This document shows, piece by piece, positions 9,222 through 16,901 of a stretch of 64,000 nt of DNA. Position numbers and translations under genes: made by a program. The stretch is taken from positions 166,833 through 230,832 of the forward strand of contig NZ_JACHEP010000001.1 in NCBI RefSeq assembly GCF_014201465.1. The letters run 5' to 3'. How positions within the stretch are numbered: the first letter of the stretch is position 1; each line of letters opens with the position of its first letter. The notes below the pieces were generated by a model that saw only the letters and a list, made by a program, of their open reading frames with translations, was not told the origin of the DNA and searched no databases. Source of the stretch: Anoxybacteroides tepidamans (GTDB lineage Bacteria; Bacillota; Bacilli; Bacillales; Anoxybacillaceae).

Positions 9222-10263
9222 CGCGCCATCCCCTCACTTGCCGCATAACCGTACGCTGTAACATTTGGGCAGCTTTCATCGCCTTTTTTAAGCGAGTCCG
9301 TTCGCGCGTATCAAGAACATGTAACGGAACGTAATCACGATCGGCTGCTTCTAGTGAATATTTTAATCGAAAATAGACGCATGTTAAAAACGCTTCATGC
9401 ACGTTTTCAGCAATTGAAACAGGCAATAGCGATCGATCGCGGATGTGCTCTAACCTTTCCCACGTCGTCATGGCGGAAATGTTTCCTACACACGATAAAA
9501 ATTTTAACGAATTTACCAGCTGCACATAACCGCTATGTTTTAAATGAAGACAGCCGCTATAACGGCCCCATCGTTCAATATAAAAATTGCCGAACCAACC
9601 AAGCGGAACACGAGGAAAAATGACGTGCTCCCCTATTCGTTTCAACAACACCGAATGGCGGCTCATCTGTTCAATAAGCGATGTTTTACAGTCTGTAACC
9701 AATTCGCTTACTCCATAAATCGGCCGCATATCCATCGCAATCAACAAAAAGCGAATATCGTCTGGAAAGTGATGGGCGATATACGTTGCCATTTGCTGTT
9801 CCCACGCCCGAACCGATTGGCTCCACCGCCGATTCGTCGCCATGACATTCCCCGTACAATACGGATAGCCGATATCGTGCAAATAGCTCGTTCCAACCTT
9901 CGCTAAATGACGAATGAACGCATAACACTCCTCCTCTTGCTCCGGTGGGCATTCAAACAAAATGCCGTTATCTTGGTCAGTCCATACCGTCGGCTCGCCT
10001 CTCCCCATGCTTCCCATTACATACCAGCACCACTTCTCAGGAAGAATACCGACCCCTGCTTGAATCGTTTCTTCTTCCGCCAACATGACCGCTTTTTTAA
10101 CAAGTGCATCATGAACATCGCTTAGCGCATGGGAAAGGGAAGCAATTACATCTCTTTCGATCACATTTCGTAGCCGATAAGCTAATTCACGATGATAAAC
10201 GCTTAGCTCGTTTATCGTTTTGGCTTGATCAATTTGTTGAATGAGCTCGTATAACGATTCCAT
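9214..10263 (-). CDS. DUF294 putative nucleotidyltransferase (GlnD-like)
   Basis: A 349-residue protein. The nucleotidyltransferase signature GSMGRGE is at residues 84-90, followed by TDQDNG, which supplies the metal-binding aspartates (DUF294, PF03445). The C-terminal half matches the all-alpha DUF294_C region. It has no CBS or cNMP domains, which many family members carry. The fold resembles the GlnD uridylyltransferase head, but the substrate is unknown. It lies directly downstream of amtB, behind a terminator, and is followed by the DnaQ-like exonuclease. AAAAGGAAG precedes the ATG. Confidence 0.8.
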   Translation of the reverse strand: MESLYELIQQIDQAKTINELSVYHRELAYRLRNVIERDVIASLSHALSDVHDALVKKAVMLAEEETIQAGVGILPEKWCWYVMGSMGRGEPTVWTDQDNGILFECPPEQEEECYAFIRHLAKVGTSYLHDIGYPYCTGNVMATNRRWSQSVRAWEQQMATYIAHHFPDDIRFLLIAMDMRPIYGVSELVTDCKTSLIEQMSRHSVLLKRIGEHVIFPRVPLGWFGNFYIERWGRYSGCLHLKHSGYVQLVNSLKFLSCVGNISAMTTWERLEHIRDRSLLPVSIAENVHEAFLTCVYFRLKYSLEAADRDYVPLHVLDTRERTRLKKAMKAAQMLQRTVMRQVRGWRDE

Positions 10264-10280
10264 GTTGATCTTCCTTTTCT

Positions 10281-10316
10281 AAAAAAACCGGATGGACATG
10301 CCAATCCGGTTTTTTT
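10281..10316. terminator. Bidirectional terminator after amtB
   Basis: A7-CCGGAT, a 10-base loop, then ATCCGG-T7. A symmetric intrinsic terminator separates amtB from the DUF294 gene. Confidence 0.88.
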
Positions 10317-10317
10317 C

Positions 10318-11622
10318 TTATTGAACCACTGTTTTTGAATGGTTCACAAGTGCAGGATCCAATTGTTCTGGATAACCGTACGAACCGTGTTCACTAATAT
10401 CCAAGCCAGAAACTTCTTGTTCTGCTGTCACACGGAGTCCGATCGTTTTCTTTAAGACAAACAAGATCACAAAGGACACGATCGCAACATAAGCTGCCGC
10501 TCCTAACACCCCAACCGTTTGCACAATCAACTGTTGGAATCCGCCGCCATATACAAGCCCTGCTTTTCCGATTCCGGTAATCTCTACTAAACGTGGAGAA
10601 GCAAAAAACCCGGTCGAAATTGTGCCAATCGCTCCAGCAATCCCATGAACAGAGAACGCACAAATCGGATCGTCAATGCCTTTTCTTTCAAAGTAAACAG
10701 AAGTCCAGAATGTAAATGAACCGGCTACCGCTCCAATTACAACGGCTGCCCACGGCTCGACGAACGCACACGCAGCCGTAATCGCGACAAGCGCTGCCAA
10801 TACACCGTTGACCGTCGCTGGAATATCCGCTTTTCCAACCATGATTTTCGCGGTCACAATCGCCGCGATCGCTCCCGCTGCTGCTGCCAAGTTCGTCGTT
10901 AGTGCCACATAACCGAAAAATCCATCCCCTACGGCCATCGTACTTCCGGCATTAAATCCAAACCAGCCGACCCATAAAATAAAGCCGCCAATCACTGTAT
11001 AAACTTGGTTATGACCCGGAATCACGTTCGGTGTCTTATCCTTATTAAATTTTCCGATGCGCGGCCCAAGCAAAATCGTTGCCACTAACGCTGCAATTGC
11101 CCCTTGCAAGTGAACGACTGTAGAGCCAGCAAAATCTTGCATCCCCATCGTTCCAAGCCAGCCGCCGCCCCATACCCAGTGGCCGATGACTGGATAAATG
11201 GCGATTGTAAAAATCGTTCCGAATATAAAATAAACAGATAATTTCGCACGTTCTGCAAAACCTCCCCATGCAATCGCCAAGGAAACTCCCGCAAAGCCGA
11301 GCTGGAACAAAAATTTAAGCGACAGCGGTACGTTCGCCCACGAGAGCGAATCAAACGTCCCTTTTCCTTCTTTTAAAAACCATCCTTCCGTGCCGATGAA
11401 ACTGTTTCCTGCGCCAAACGTAATCGCAAAGCCAAACGCCCAAAATGCAAGGGAAGCGATTGCGAAGCTTAAAATTTGTTTTCCCGCGACGTGACCTGAG
11501 TTTTTCATTCGCGTCGATCCAGCTTCCAGCAAAGCAAAGCCCGCTTGCATGCCGATGACCAATACGGCGCTGATCATCACCCATAACGAATCAAGTGCCA
11601 ACGAAATTTCTTTCGGACTCAT
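10318..11622 (-). CDS. amtB: Ammonium transporter AmtB (NrgA)
   Basis: An 11-TM ammonium channel of the Amt/Rh family. The twin pore histidines lie in DFAGSTVVHLQG and FSVHGIAGA; the GFALLEAG motif of TM1 and NAGST are present. I start it at the ATG at 11622, which has AAAGGGAG eight bases upstream, giving 434 residues; an ATG at 11655 in the same frame lacks a ribosome site and lies inside the promoter region. No glnK/glnB gene is linked, unlike in most bacteria, although a GlnD-like nucleotidyltransferase follows. Two TnrA/GlnR boxes upstream imply nitrogen control. Confidence 0.95.
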   Translation of the reverse strand: MSPKEISLALDSLWVMISAVLVIGMQAGFALLEAGSTRMKNSGHVAGKQILSFAIASLAFWAFGFAITFGAGNSFIGTEGWFLKEGKGTFDSLSWANVPLSLKFLFQLGFAGVSLAIAWGGFAERAKLSVYFIFGTIFTIAIYPVIGHWVWGGGWLGTMGMQDFAGSTVVHLQGAIAALVATILLGPRIGKFNKDKTPNVIPGHNQVYTVIGGFILWVGWFGFNAGSTMAVGDGFFGYVALTTNLAAAAGAIAAIVTAKIMVGKADIPATVNGVLAALVAITAACAFVEPWAAVVIGAVAGSFTFWTSVYFERKGIDDPICAFSVHGIAGAIGTISTGFFASPRLVEITGIGKAGLVYGGGFQQLIVQTVGVLGAAAYVAIVSFVILFVLKKTIGLRVTAEQEVSGLDISEHGSYGYPEQLDPALVNHSKTVVQ

Positions 11623-11659
11623 TTCCATCTCCCTTTCCGTCATTTGTTTTAACATCTTT

Positions 11660-11676
11660 TGTTATAATATATTACA
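11660..11676. promoter_or_regulatory. TnrA/GlnR box, proximal, overlapping the amtB -10
   Basis: This 17-bp site fits TGTNA-N7-TNACA exactly and is close to a perfect palindrome. On the minus strand it covers the -10 (TATATT) of the candidate promoter TTGATT-N17-TATATT (11695 to 11667), a position expected for repression by GlnR or TnrA rather than activation. Confidence 0.75.
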
Positions 11677-11695
11677 TAAAAAAGTGTTAATCAAC
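11667..11695 (-). promoter_or_regulatory. Candidate sigma-A promoter of amtB
   Basis: On the minus strand TTGATT and TATATT are separated by 17 bases. The predicted transcript start near 11660 gives a leader of about 40 bases before the chosen ATG. Confidence 0.55.
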
Positions 11696-11735
11696 TCTTT
11701 TTTTCGAAAGTAAACGGTTACAAACGAAAAAAGTT

Positions 11736-11752
11736 TGTTAAAAAATCTTACA
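11736..11752. promoter_or_regulatory. TnrA/GlnR box, distal, upstream of amtB
   Basis: A second exact TGTNA-N7-TNACA match lies with its centre 76 bp upstream of the first, about -84 from the candidate start. TnrA activates B. subtilis nrgA from a site near -49, so this spacing is different. Confidence 0.65.
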
Positions 11753-11827
11753 AATATTTTTGGATAAAAAGCAAAAAAAGCGCCACACTACGTAACGAGC
11801 AATAAATAAAGAAAGGATGAGTACGTA

Positions 11828-11947
11828 ATGAAAAAAACAGACAAGCAAACAGAGGCTAACAACAAACAGTTGCAGAAAGAAACGAACAAACAACCACTAG
11901 GGTATGGGGACAAAAAGTTAGAAGGACCAAATCGTCCAGCGGATTAA
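11828..11947 (+). CDS. Small hydrophilic protein, 39 residues
   Basis: ATG at 11828 with GAAAGGATGA upstream and a terminator straight after the stop, so it has the layout of a real monocistronic gene. The peptide is rich in K, Q, N and E and ends GYGDKKLEGPNRPAD. The composition resembles short spore or stress-related peptides of Bacillaceae, but I do not recognise a named family. No transmembrane segment or cysteine is present. Confidence 0.65.
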   Translation: MKKTDKQTEANNKQLQKETNKQPLGYGDKKLEGPNRPAD

Positions 11948-11950
11948 AAT

Positions 11951-11979
11951 AAAAAGGCTGAGCAAATGTCAGCCTTTTT
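11951..11979. terminator. Terminator after the 39-residue gene
   Basis: AAAAAGGCTGA pairs with TCAGCCTTTTT across a 7-base loop. The symmetric A/T tails allow use in both directions; it also ends the region before telA. Confidence 0.85.
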
Positions 11980-12010
11980 CACATTCTGAATCACTGTCTA
12001 ATTGCTTTTC

Positions 12011-13168
12011 TTATCGCTTCATTGAGGCAAGCGTCTGTTTCAATTGTTCTTCCATGTTGACTAGCTCCCGTTCTACTTGCTGGCGTTTGAGGCGGCCTTC
12101 TTGCTGAATTTTTAGTGTTTCTTCTAATGTAGCCACTAAGTTTTCTTGCGTTTTCTTTAACGTTTCAATATCAATCAGTCCACGCTCGTTTTCTTTTGCC
12201 ACTTCAATGCTATTGATTTTCAACATTTCCGAATTGCGTAGCAGCAAATCGTTCGTCGTTTCGGTTACTTGTTTTTGCGCTTCCACCGCCCTTTGCTGAC
12301 GGAATAACGTCAAAGCGATGACGACTTGATTTTTCCAAAGCGGAATGGCAGTTAAAATCGACGATTGAATGCGCTCCACTAACGTTTGGTTCATATGCTG
12401 AATCATGCGAATTTGCGGCGCTGTTTGAATCGTCACTTGCCGGCTTAATTTTAAATCGTGAATGCGCTTTTCCAAACGGTCTGCAAATTGCAACAAATCA
12501 TTCACTTCCTGCATCTCCATTTGATTTCCTGACTTTTCCGCCTGTGCCCGCTTTTCCGGAATGAGCTTCGTCCGCAATTCTTCGAGTTTTAACTCTGCCG
12601 CGGCAATATAAATATTGAGCGCATCAAAATACTCTTTATTTTTTTCGTACAACGTTTCTAACATCATAATGTCGCGAAACAATAGCTGACGGTGCTTTTC
12701 TAATTGATCGGCAATTTTATCGATTTCGACACCGATTTTTTGATATTTGGCAACCATTCCTTGCAGCGACTTCGATACAGATCCGAATAATCGCGATAAA
12801 AATCCTTTTTTCGCCGGCAATAAATCGTCCGGATTCACTTCTTTAATTTTGCTCATCAATTCGCTAATGACCTCACCAACAGGTCCAGCGTCTTTTGTTT
12901 GAACGTGATTTAAAATCGCGTGCGAAAACTTCGACAGTTCCGCCTGCGCCGCCACCCCGTATTGAATGATCGCCTGCTGATTGCTTGGATCAATTTGTTT
13001 CGAAAGCTGGAGCGCTTTTTCGCGATGTTCTTGCTTTAACGTATCAATCAGCTTCACCGGACGGCGCTCCTCCACCGCCATCTCTTTTTGTTCCGCCGGT
13101 AAAGAAAACGGGTTTTCCAACAGCGAATCAAGCGAGCTTGTCCACTCTTCGTTATCGAACGGTTTCAT
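12011..13168 (-). CDS. TelA/YaaN-like toxic anion resistance family protein
   Basis: A cytoplasmic, largely alpha-helical protein of the TelA family (PF05816), named after tellurite resistance but with unsettled function; Bacillus relatives are YaaN and YceH. Charged helical blocks, KKGFLSRLFG near residue 115, and long coiled-coil stretches fit the family length of about 380-390. I start at the ATG at 13168 because AAAGGAGAGG precedes it; an in-frame ATG 24 bases upstream has none. It overlaps the end of xpaC by 17 bases; the pair is conserved as xpaC-yaaN in B. subtilis. Confidence 0.88.
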   Translation of the reverse strand: MKPFDNEEWTSSLDSLLENPFSLPAEQKEMAVEERRPVKLIDTLKQEHREKALQLSKQIDPSNQQAIIQYGVAAQAELSKFSHAILNHVQTKDAGPVGEVISELMSKIKEVNPDDLLPAKKGFLSRLFGSVSKSLQGMVAKYQKIGVEIDKIADQLEKHRQLLFRDIMMLETLYEKNKEYFDALNIYIAAAELKLEELRTKLIPEKRAQAEKSGNQMEMQEVNDLLQFADRLEKRIHDLKLSRQVTIQTAPQIRMIQHMNQTLVERIQSSILTAIPLWKNQVVIALTLFRQQRAVEAQKQVTETTNDLLLRNSEMLKINSIEVAKENERGLIDIETLKKTQENLVATLEETLKIQQEGRLKRQQVERELVNMEEQLKQTLASMKR

Positions 13169-13817
13169 AGTCCCTCTCCTTTCTCCATTCACTGCTCTCT
13201 AACGGTTTTTGTTGTTCGAGCGATTGCTCAAGCAATTTCGTTTCTACCTGCAAATCAAACACATCATCAGAAAGAATTTCCAACAACCGCTTTTCAGCCG
13301 CGGCAATCAGTTCATCCAGCAATTGTTCCGTTTTGCGCAACACTTCTTTCATTTCTGCGTTTCGAACCGGTTGATGGATCAAATAAACGTATTTTTCAAT
13401 CATCGTTACCGCTGAATCTAATTCGTGAATAAAAAACGATTGGGCAATCCGAAATTTTTGCGGGTGTTGTTCGACGGCACGAATCATTTTTTCGACCGTT
13501 GCACTTATATGTGAGATTTTCTGCCACATCACAAGCGAACGAACTTTCAAGCGCGCCCGCCGCATTCGCTTCCATTTTTTCCATGCTTCGGCAAGCTGCG
13601 TGCGTATATAGTCTTTTTCTTCTTTTAAAAGGCCGTTTGCGACAATGCGACGCGCTTTTCGTTTCATGTAAACAGATGTAGCAAGCATCGCCGCTGTTCC
13701 TGATACAAATGAAAGGAAAAATTGATAATCAAACAAAAAGAAGGCGATGATCGCTGTTACAAAACCGACATTCCATGAAACGAACCACCGCCATAAAGTC
13801 ATAAACAATCGCTTCAT
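13152..13817 (-). CDS. xpaC: XpaC-like 5-bromo-4-chloroindolyl phosphate hydrolysis family protein
   Basis: A membrane-anchored protein of the XpaC family (PF10112). Two adjacent hydrophobic segments (about residues 5-45) are followed by KRKARR and a long helical cytoplasmic part. Its biochemical role is uncertain; the name comes from a phosphatase phenotype. The ATG at 13817 (about 221 residues) is preferred because GGAAGGGATT lies upstream; the longer in-frame version adds 28 residues without a ribosome site. It is the first gene of the xpaC-telA pair. Confidence 0.85.
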   Translation of the reverse strand: MKRLFMTLWRWFVSWNVGFVTAIIAFFLFDYQFFLSFVSGTAAMLATSVYMKRKARRIVANGLLKEEKDYIRTQLAEAWKKWKRMRRARLKVRSLVMWQKISHISATVEKMIRAVEQHPQKFRIAQSFFIHELDSAVTMIEKYVYLIHQPVRNAEMKEVLRKTEQLLDELIAAAEKRLLEILSDDVFDLQVETKLLEQSLEQQKPLESSEWRKERDYETVR

Positions 13818-13966
13818 TGTTAATCCCTTCCTCGCGAAAGATTTACTCACATTATAACATGTCCTATTTTTTATACGAAACAGTCGCTCCTTTTGTTTCA
13901 TTATTACAAAATGAATAAGACAACTTGACAGAAGAATATGTTGATATAAAAAAGGAGATGAAAATC

Positions 13967-14098
13967 GTGAAACAGATCGATTGGCAAATGGTCATATTTG
14001 TCGGGATCACATTATTGCAAGAATATTGGTGCTATTTCGGACTGCCACGCGTCTATTATTGGCGGGCGAGCGAAGATGACCAGCATAAAGCAGCGTAA
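13967..14098 (+). CDS. Small hypothetical protein, 43 residues, GTG start
   Basis: A GTG at 13967 has AAAGGAGATG upstream. The product starts MKQIDWQMVIFVG, has one amphipathic/hydrophobic stretch rich in aromatic residues (YWCYF, YYW), and ends in a charged tail. It lies 19 bases before the SIMPL gene on the same strand, suggesting an operon. An ATG nine bases earlier is possible but too close to the ribosome site. No family recognised. Confidence 0.55.
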   Translation: MKQIDWQMVIFVGITLLQEYWCYFGLPRVYYWRASEDDQHKAA

Positions 14099-14117
14099 GC
14101 GAAAGAAGGTGGTTTTC

Positions 14118-14783
14118 ATGCACGATTTCCGTGTGCATTCTTATTATACACAACCACCGATGGAGCCTTCTACACGAACGATTTCAGTCACCGGCCAAGG
14201 AACGCTCTATGTTAAGCCGGATACTGTTATTATTACAATCGGAATTCGCACCGAGCATGCAAGCGCCTTAGAAGCACTTTCAGAAAACGCAAAACGAGCG
14301 AATGCGATGATTCAAGCGTTGCAAACGATCGGTATCCTCCATGAAGACATTGATACTTCCTCATTTTCGATTTATCCGAAATATACGTACACCAACCATA
14401 CAGCTGTCCTAGCAGGATATGAAGTCGAGCATATGTTTGACATTACCGTCAAAGACGTAAAAATGGTTGGGGCCATTTACGAAACGGCGGTAGCCAACGG
14501 AGCGAACATTGCCCGCCAGCTTCAGTTTAAACTCGCGAACGAGCAACCGCATTATCAACAAGCACTCGCAATGGCGGTAAAAAACGCCCGAGAAAAAGCA
14601 TTCGTTCTCGCCCATACTCTCCAGCTTCCGTTGCATGACGTTCCAATCGAAATCAAAGAACAAAGCAACTCCTTCACCCTTTCCCCGCCGCGGACAATCG
14701 TTCTCGCAGAAGGAGCCGCACCACCGATCCAGACTCAAGAAATCGTCATAACCGCAGTCGTCCATGCAGCATTCGCCTATTAA
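14118..14783 (+). CDS. SIMPL domain (DUF541) protein
   Basis: A 221-residue protein carrying the SIMPL/DUF541 domain: the hallmark ISVTGQGTLYVKPD near residue 20, then IGIRTEHASALEALSENA, YEVEHMFDITVKD and a C-terminal IVITAVV strand. SIMPL proteins are usually exported or periplasmic with poorly known roles; this copy has no signal peptide that I can see. I start at the ATG at 14118 (GAAGGTGG upstream); longer versions have no ribosome site and overlap the small ORF before it. Confidence 0.85.
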   Translation: MHDFRVHSYYTQPPMEPSTRTISVTGQGTLYVKPDTVIITIGIRTEHASALEALSENAKRANAMIQALQTIGILHEDIDTSSFSIYPKYTYTNHTAVLAGYEVEHMFDITVKDVKMVGAIYETAVANGANIARQLQFKLANEQPHYQQALAMAVKNAREKAFVLAHTLQLPLHDVPIEIKEQSNSFTLSPPRTIVLAEGAAPPIQTQEIVITAVVHAAFAY

Positions 14784-14821
14784 ATGATCTGTGCGCATAT
14801 ATACGAACCGAATACAAATTG

Positions 14822-14851
14822 AAGGGTGTCCCGTCATTCGGACACCCTTTT
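14822..14851. terminator. Bidirectional terminator between SIMPL and TcaA-like genes
   Basis: AAGGGTGTCC pairs with GGACACCCTT over an 8-base loop, followed by TTAATT on the plus strand. It lies between two convergent genes. Confidence 0.8.
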
Positions 14852-14853
14852 AA

Positions 14854-15558
14854 TTAAAACGTCACTTCCCTCACCCGCTCCCCGCCGAATAAAACGACGG
14901 TTTTCGTTTTTTGTTTTTGTTTGGTGATTACAGTTACTTCGTACATCCCCGGAAGATACGGGCCGTACTTTTTCACAAGCGGTTCTTTCGTTGCTTCCCC
15001 TTCCACTTTTTCTCCGTTCACAAGAACTGGCGCGTCTTCTTCGATGCGAACGACGAATGAATAAACAGTGGGCTCAAAGACATATTGATTAAACATGAAA
15101 AACTGCGTTTCATACACTTTCATTGTAAAAACCGGCGGAATCGATGTCAGCCCTTTTATGTATACATGTTTTTCTTTCCATTGCTGCTCTAAATCGCGTC
15201 GAAGAGCGGCATACGCCTTCGGATGTTTGTCTAAATACAGCAATAACGGTGCTAACGCTTTTTCGTTGACAGGCACAGTGTCGCTTCGAATATACGTTTT
15301 TAGTACGTCCCAATCTTTCTCTTTTAGCGCCTCCTCTAATTTACGGATAGCAACTTCTTTCCCCATTTCATTTTTCAGCATCCCGTATCCTTTTATGACG
15401 GTAACGGTGAAAACAAAAAGGGCGAGCAACACGAAGACTGTCCATAAAAACAGCCGGATTCTTTGCTGTTGCGCCGCTTGTCTGCGCTGCTCCAAGCGCG
15501 TCGACAGCGCCTTTTCTTCATTTTCGTCATCCGGCATCACCGTTTCATTTTCCTTCAC
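14854..15558 (-). CDS. Single-pass membrane protein with TcaA-like domains
   Basis: A 234-residue protein: a charged cytoplasmic N-terminus with a run of Arg/Gln (about 20-33), one TM helix (about 34-58), then an extracellular part resembling the second and third domains of the TcaA/YvbJ family, including LEEALKEKDWDVLKTYI and a beta-rich end with LVNGEKVEGEAT and LPGMYEVTV. TcaA proteins are linked to cell-wall/glycopeptide responses. The start is GTG with AGGGGAAG upstream. This is a short version without the zinc ribbon often found at the N-terminus. Family assignment is by pattern only. Confidence 0.6.
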   Translation of the reverse strand: MKENETVMPDDENEEKALSTRLEQRRQAAQQQRIRLFLWTVFVLLALFVFTVTVIKGYGMLKNEMGKEVAIRKLEEALKEKDWDVLKTYIRSDTVPVNEKALAPLLLYLDKHPKAYAALRRDLEQQWKEKHVYIKGLTSIPPVFTMKVYETQFFMFNQYVFEPTVYSFVVRIEEDAPVLVNGEKVEGEATKEPLVKKYGPYLPGMYEVTVITKQKQKTKTVVLFGGERVREVTF

Positions 15559-15658
15559 CTATCTTCCCCTCTCCCGTTCTCTCTTTCTCATTCATGTTTA
15601 TGACAGAAGAAGGGAAAATATGTGAACGATCGCATAACCGGGGCATGATGACGTTTTG

Positions 15659-16231
15659 TCAATTCAATGTATACGAACAGGCATGCCAATGTGCCGCGCG
15701 CTTTGCGGAGGTTCGTTTCCACCCTTTTTTCTCCAGCTGCTTTCCGACAAATCGGTGAAACCACCCGTGTCCGACAACCGTTACTGTTCCATATTTGCGG
15801 GCGTATTCAATAAGCAGATCACAAGCTTTTTCCGCACGAATGACGGCTTGCAAATAAGATTCCACACCACGCGCATACCCGAAAAACCAACAGAGCCGTG
15901 CCAAAACGAGCCATAGATGCACCGGCAAACGAAAAAAACGAAGACAGGCAAATGGAACAGGCGTGTCCACTTCACGAAACAGCTCGCTTTGCTCTACCGG
16001 ACAAGACGGCAAAAGCCGTTTGGTCGAATGAATCGCGCGCGGTAACGGGCTCGTGATCAGCACGTTGGCTCGTTTTATTTTTTGCAGCGTCGATGAAGAG
16101 ATCAAATCATGTGCACATATGCCGTGCGCGTCGTACGCTGCGATCCATCCGGCGAGCTCAGCTCGACTTATCCACCCGTTTTCTTGCCATTCAGACTTCC
16201 CGTGCCGAATAAGAATAATTTCCATCTGCAC
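15659..16231 (-). CDS. Histidine phosphatase family protein
   Basis: A 190-residue phosphoglycerate-mutase-like protein. LIRHGKSEWQ at about residues 7-16 holds the nucleophilic histidine; TSPLPRAIHSTKRL carries the phosphate-binding arginine; VVGHGWFHRF holds the second histidine. The middle segment is unusually hydrophobic (LRFFRLPVHLWLVLARLCWFFGYARG), unlike the phosphatase at 5 kb, and may sit at the membrane. The GTG at 16231 has AAGGTG seven bases upstream; an ATG two codons later is the alternative. Substrate unknown. Confidence 0.75.
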   Translation of the reverse strand: MQMEIILIRHGKSEWQENGWISRAELAGWIAAYDAHGICAHDLISSSTLQKIKRANVLITSPLPRAIHSTKRLLPSCPVEQSELFREVDTPVPFACLRFFRLPVHLWLVLARLCWFFGYARGVESYLQAVIRAEKACDLLIEYARKYGTVTVVGHGWFHRFVGKQLEKKGWKRTSAKRAAHWHACSYTLN

Positions 16232-16495
16232 ACCCCGTCACCTTCTCCATTTCCTAACAAAAACAAACGTATTTATGCACTTTTTTGATTATACCATTAT
16301 TTGGACCGTTTTAGTTATAATGTCCATGCTCATTTTCATAAAAATAGGAAACACATACTTCAAGCAGCAGGTGATCAAATAACGTTCAAACGTTTATGAC
16401 GATTTTTTGAACGTTTATAAAAAAAGATACATTTTTTTGAATGTTGTAGTATATTTTGTATGGAATATTCTTATGAAAATCGAGGGAGTGTTAAA

Positions 16496-16798
16496 ATGAT
16501 CGTTCACGAATTGATGAGCATGGAATCCATTTTTACGGAAGAGCTAAAAGAAGGGTATCACGTTTTATTAGGAAAATACAAAACGGTAGACGTTCGTGTG
16601 TTAAGTGCTGATTGCGTTCAAGAAATTGATTGCGGGACAGAAGAAATTGTCGAAGTTGTTTTTGATCCAGGTAAAGAGTACTCGCTCGTTCGTCTCGGTT
16701 TATATACATTTGAAAACGAAGCACCATCGCTTGACGAATTACAGCAAACCATCCTTGAGCAACATTGCGACATTTTTGAAGAAGCGGTCTCAGCTTGA
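16496..16798 (+). CDS. Small acidic protein of unknown function, 100 residues
   Basis: It starts at the ATG at 16496 behind GAGGGAGTG. The product is acidic (about a quarter D/E), with no TM segment and strands such as GYHVLLGKYKTVDVRVLSAD; two cysteines occur in the middle and one near the end. It is followed at once by a terminator whose stem includes its stop codon, so it is a monocistronic gene. I do not recognise the family. Confidence 0.7.
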   Translation: MIVHELMSMESIFTEELKEGYHVLLGKYKTVDVRVLSADCVQEIDCGTEEIVEVVFDPGKEYSLVRLGLYTFENEAPSLDELQQTILEQHCDIFEEAVSA

Positions 16799-16814
16799 GA
16801 CCGCTTCTTTTTTA
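16781..16814 (+). terminator. Terminator overlapping the end of the acidic small gene
   Basis: A 12-bp perfect stem (16781-16792 with 16796-16807) has a tight loop of three or four bases and is followed by TTTTTT. The stop codon TGA is inside the right arm. Confidence 0.9.
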
Positions 16815-16901
16815 AAAGAAAGATGAATCGTTTCCGCTGCATAGTTAATTACATCGAAACTTCCACCTTATTTGTTCACTCCTAGCCATCTCATTAAACT
16901 T

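Noticed and set aside
16275-16382. 35-codon hydrophobic ORF between the phosphatase and the acidic small gene
   Set aside because: It resembles a TM peptide but has no ribosome site or promoter, and the region is AT-rich, so chance is likely.
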